Part shown: positions 33,510-38,157 of the stretch, one piece after another
Numbering within the stretch: position 1 is the first letter of the stretch
Layout of the letters: each line of letters opens with the position of its first letter
Assembly: GCA_946480965.1 (NCBI GenBank)
Contig: CAMLMI010000006.1
Coordinates: forward strand, 1 to 38,157
Length of the DNA: 38,157 bases
Origin: an uncultured Verrucomicrobiales bacterium
GTDB taxonomy: Bacteria; Verrucomicrobiota; Verrucomicrobiae; Limisphaerales; CANJSG01
Direction of reading: 5' to 3'
The notes under the pieces: model-generated
The model's input: the letters and a program-made list of their open reading frames with translations, nothing else
Told to the model about the DNA's origin: nothing
The model's database searches: none
Position numbers and translations under genes: made by a program

Positions 33510-34736
33510 ATGACGCGGGAATTCAGCGCCGTCGCCCACTGGGACGACGAGTGGAACGAAGAACTGTTCGCCGCCTGGGCCGCCGGGTTCCGCTCCCGCG
33601 TGCCCACGGGACAGACCGTCCTCGGCATGGTCTTCATCTCGTCCAAGTGGTTCGAACAGGCCCCGACGATCCTGGAACTGCTCCGCGTCCACGCCGCCTT
33701 GCCCGTGCTCATCGGATGCTCGGGCTCCGGTTTGATCGCGAACGGCGAGGAGATCGAGCGGCACGCGGGGATCGTGGTGGGCGTGTATGCCCTGCCCGGC
33801 GCGCAGTTGAAGACCGTCCGGCTGACCCAGTCGCAGGTGGAATCGACCGACAGCCCCGAGCAATGGCGGCGCAGCACCGGGCTCGGATCGACGCCCGTCA
33901 ATGGCTGGCTCTTCCTGGCGGACCCCTATTCCTTCGACGCGGAATCCTGGTTGAAGCGCTGGAACGAGGTCTGGCCCGGAGCCCCGATCCTCGGCGGCTT
34001 GGCCAGCGGCGAAACCGGCCGGCAAAGCACGCGACTCTTTCTGAACGGCGACGTGTTCGACGACGGCGCCATCGCTTTGGCCGTCTGCGGCGAAGTGGGG
34101 ATTTGCAGCCTGGTTTCCCAAGGCTGCACGCCAGTCGGAGACACCTGGACGATCACGCGCGTGGAGCGGAACCTCATCCAGAAGATCGGCAACCGCCCGG
34201 CCTACGAGGTGTTGGTCGAGACGTTCAACGGCCTGCCTTCCGAACAGCAGTCCAGCGCCCGGGGGAACCTCTTCGTCGGTCTCGTGGTGAACGAATATCT
34301 GGAGGATTTCCACCGGGGCGACTTTCTCGTCCGCAACATCATCGGGGCCGATCCCAACACCGGCGTCATCGCCGTCGGAGCCTTTCCCCGCACCGGACAG
34401 ACCCTCCAGTTCCAGAAACGCGATGCCACGGCCGCCAACGAGGATCTGTCCGAGCTGCTGGCCCGGACCAAGAAGGAGCTGGGCCGCACCCAAGTGCTCG
34501 GGGCTTGCCTCTTCAGCTGCTTCGGCCGGGGCACCGGGCTCTTCGGCCAACCGCACCACGATTGCCGGATGGTCCGGACGGTCTTTGGCCCCATCGCCGT
34601 CGCCGGATTCTTCTGCAACGGGGAGATCGGCCCCATTGGATCGCGCAACTTCCTCCACGGCTACACCGCGTCTCTCGCGCTCTTCGTCGCGAAACCTGCG
34701 GTTGCCGCTAACGACCCGGAAACCGATCCGAGCTGA
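33510..34736 (+). CDS. FIST domain sensory protein (FIST_N and FIST_C)
   Basis: A 408-residue protein with the FIST N-terminal domain (about 30-210: TVLGMVFISSKWFEQAPTILELL, VLIGCSGSGLIANGEE, APILGGLASGE) and the FIST C-terminal domain (about 225-395: NRPAYEVLVETFNGLP, RNIIGADPNTGVIAVGAFPRTGQTLQFQKRDA, GACLFSCFGRGTGLFG, PIAVAGFFCNGEIGPIGSRNFLHGYTASLALF). FIST domains bind small ligands such as amino acids and usually feed two-component or cyclic-dinucleotide signalling; here no effector domain is attached. Divergent from the GYF/cNMP gene. No signal peptide or membrane segment, so it is cytoplasmic. Confidence 0.88.
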   Translation: MTREFSAVAHWDDEWNEELFAAWAAGFRSRVPTGQTVLGMVFISSKWFEQAPTILELLRVHAALPVLIGCSGSGLIANGEEIERHAGIVVGVYALPGAQLKTVRLTQSQVESTDSPEQWRRSTGLGSTPVNGWLFLADPYSFDAESWLKRWNEVWPGAPILGGLASGETGRQSTRLFLNGDVFDDGAIALAVCGEVGICSLVSQGCTPVGDTWTITRVERNLIQKIGNRPAYEVLVETFNGLPSEQQSSARGNLFVGLVVNEYLEDFHRGDFLVRNIIGADPNTGVIAVGAFPRTGQTLQFQKRDATAANEDLSELLARTKKELGRTQVLGACLFSCFGRGTGLFGQPHHDCRMVRTVFGPIAVAGFFCNGEIGPIGSRNFLHGYTASLALFVAKPAVAANDPETDPS

Positions 34737-35136
34737 GCCGCCGAAGGCTTGGCATCCCTGCCCGGCAATCGGATCGGAAGTCAGGGCGGAAGAACGGGAC
34801 AAAAAGCGGTCCAAACCAAGAACCCAAATACCGGGCAAGAATCGTCCCCTTGCTCCCGCTTTTGAGGTCCTGGCGACCTTGGCGTGAGGTTTTTCCAGAT
34901 CGTTCCCGCGCCGGTCATTACGCTCAGGCCGCTGGGACATACTTTCGGCAGGATGTCCCACTTCGCCGATCACTTGCGCCATCCTGGCACCAATCGCCCG
35001 CACCAACGCCTTCGCCACAGTCGCCCGAAACACTTCTTAGGTCATAAACCGCAACCACTTAACCCGTTCTTAATCGAACAGGCACGGGCCTTGCGTAGTA
35101 AAAACACGGTCGTCGTGTGCGGCCACCAACGATTTT
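34737..35136. other. Intergenic region upstream of dnaK
   Basis: No gene is seen in these 400 nt. A perfect 8-bp inverted repeat, TGGGACAT (34933-34940) and ATGTCCCA (34953-34960), is separated by 12 nt and may be an operator or hairpin. A segment near 34861-34897 resembles one arm of the repeat at 29037-29065. A weak -10-like TAGTAA (35096-35101) precedes dnaK. No CIRCE (TTAGCACTC-N9-GAGTGCTAA) or sigma-32-type promoter is visible. Confidence 0.5.
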
Positions 35137-37077
<1,941 letters not shown>

Positions 37078-37091
37078 GATTCAACGAACCT

Positions 37092-37124
37092 GCCCGGATC
37101 GATCCGTCGATCCGGGCAAGTTTC
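37092..37124 (+). terminator. Terminator after dnaK
   Basis: A perfect 12-bp stem (TGCCCGGATCGA with TCGATCCGGGCA) with loop TCCG lies 15 nt after the dnaK stop and is followed by AGTTTCCCTTT on the plus strand. It separates dnaK from groES, which therefore likely has its own promoter between 37125 and 37180. Confidence 0.8.
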
Positions 37125-37194
37125 CCTTTGCCCGAGCGCGGGTGCGCCGGGATTTTGATTCAGTCAGAAACCAACCAATAGAAGGAAAAGAAAC

Positions 37195-37488
37195 ATGGCA
37201 CTTAATGTGAAACCTCTTGGCGATCGCGTCCTCGTGGAAGCCGTCGAAGAGAAGGAAGTCAAAAAGGGCGGGATCATCATCCCCGATTCCGCCAAGGAGA
37301 AGCCGCAGGAGAGCGTCGTGCGCGCCCTCGGCACCGGCAAGACCGACGACGACGGGAAGAAGCTTCCCTTCGAAGTGAAGGTCGGAGACCGCGTCCTCAC
37401 CAGCAAGTATGGCGGCACCGACATCAAGATCGACGGCAAGGAATACAAGATCCTCAGCTCCGACGACATCCTCGCCGTCATCGGCTGA
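37195..37488 (+). CDS. groES: Co-chaperonin GroES
   Basis: A 97-residue heptameric lid for GroEL. The sequence [43 protein letters not shown] and the end [24 protein letters not shown] are typical, including the mobile loop region [15 protein letters not shown] purine-rich ribosome-binding site, GAAGGAAAAG, lies 4 nt before the ATG. The groEL gene starts 50 nt downstream, forming the usual operon. No CIRCE element is visible upstream. Confidence 0.98.
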   Translation: MALNVKPLGDRVLVEAVEEKEVKKGGIIIPDSAKEKPQESVVRALGTGKTDDDGKKLPFEVKVGDRVLTSKYGGTDIKIDGKEYKILSSDDILAVIG

Positions 37489-37520
37489 TCCGTCCCCCTG
37501 CAACCGTTTCAACCTCTTAA

Positions 37521-38157
<637 letters not shown>

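Noticed and set aside
33387..35033. Long minus-strand open frame across the FIST gene
   Set aside because: It is the antisense of a well-supported FIST gene; only the part below 33386 matches real domains.

Overview
The window is a 38-kb chromosomal stretch of a high-GC, Gram-negative-type bacterium. Several things point to Verrucomicrobiota (perhaps the Limisphaerales/Pedosphaera side), by inference only: a DUF6797 beta-propeller protein, a PhoPQ-activated pathogenicity-related protein, the mix of housekeeping genes, and dispersed palindromic repeats of a kind I associate with that phylum. No rRNA, tRNA, CRISPR array, transposase or phage gene was seen.

Layout. (1) 1-1832: a repeat-bearing leader, then a secreted PhoPQ-related alpha/beta hydrolase. 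(2) 1932-10362, minus strand: a respiratory block that in transcription order reads cupredoxin - terminator - ctaA - ctaB - ctaD - ctaE - ctaF - two small membrane proteins - ctaC - terminator - sco - DUF420/ctaM. It encodes an aa3-type cytochrome c oxidase together with heme A synthesis and copper delivery. (3) 10587-13957, plus: an AONS-like alpha-oxoamine synthase, IMP dehydrogenase, and a DUF433/DUF5615 toxin-antitoxin-like pair. (4) 14139-21053, minus: nusB - PHP phosphoesterase - pyrG, a small secreted protein, a single reading frame joining low-MW phosphatase, RpiB and GlyA, and a catalytically degenerate S41 protein. (5) 21157-22843, plus: an unknown protein, RraB and a GT9 glycosyltransferase. 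(6) 22906-27937, minus: the DUF6797 protein, a cysteine desulfurase interrupted in frame by palindromic repeats, an AcpH-like phosphodiesterase and a sulfite-oxidase-fold molybdoenzyme. (7) 28057-34736: small accessory genes (Dabb, DUF1802, UreF-like, zinc-ribbon proteins), a lipoprotein esterase, and a divergent pair made of a GYF/cyclic-nucleotide-binding protein and a FIST sensor. (8) 35137-end: dnaK, groES and the start of groEL.

Most genes are ordinary housekeeping or respiratory functions. The points most worth a second look are the continuous phosphatase-RpiB-GlyA frame, the 138-nt palindromic insertion inside the cysteine desulfurase, the missing K-channel lysine and the His-rich segments of the cytochrome oxidase, the S41 protein without its Ser/Lys dyad, the orphan UreF-like protein, and several families of REP-like inverted repeats in intergenic spaces.
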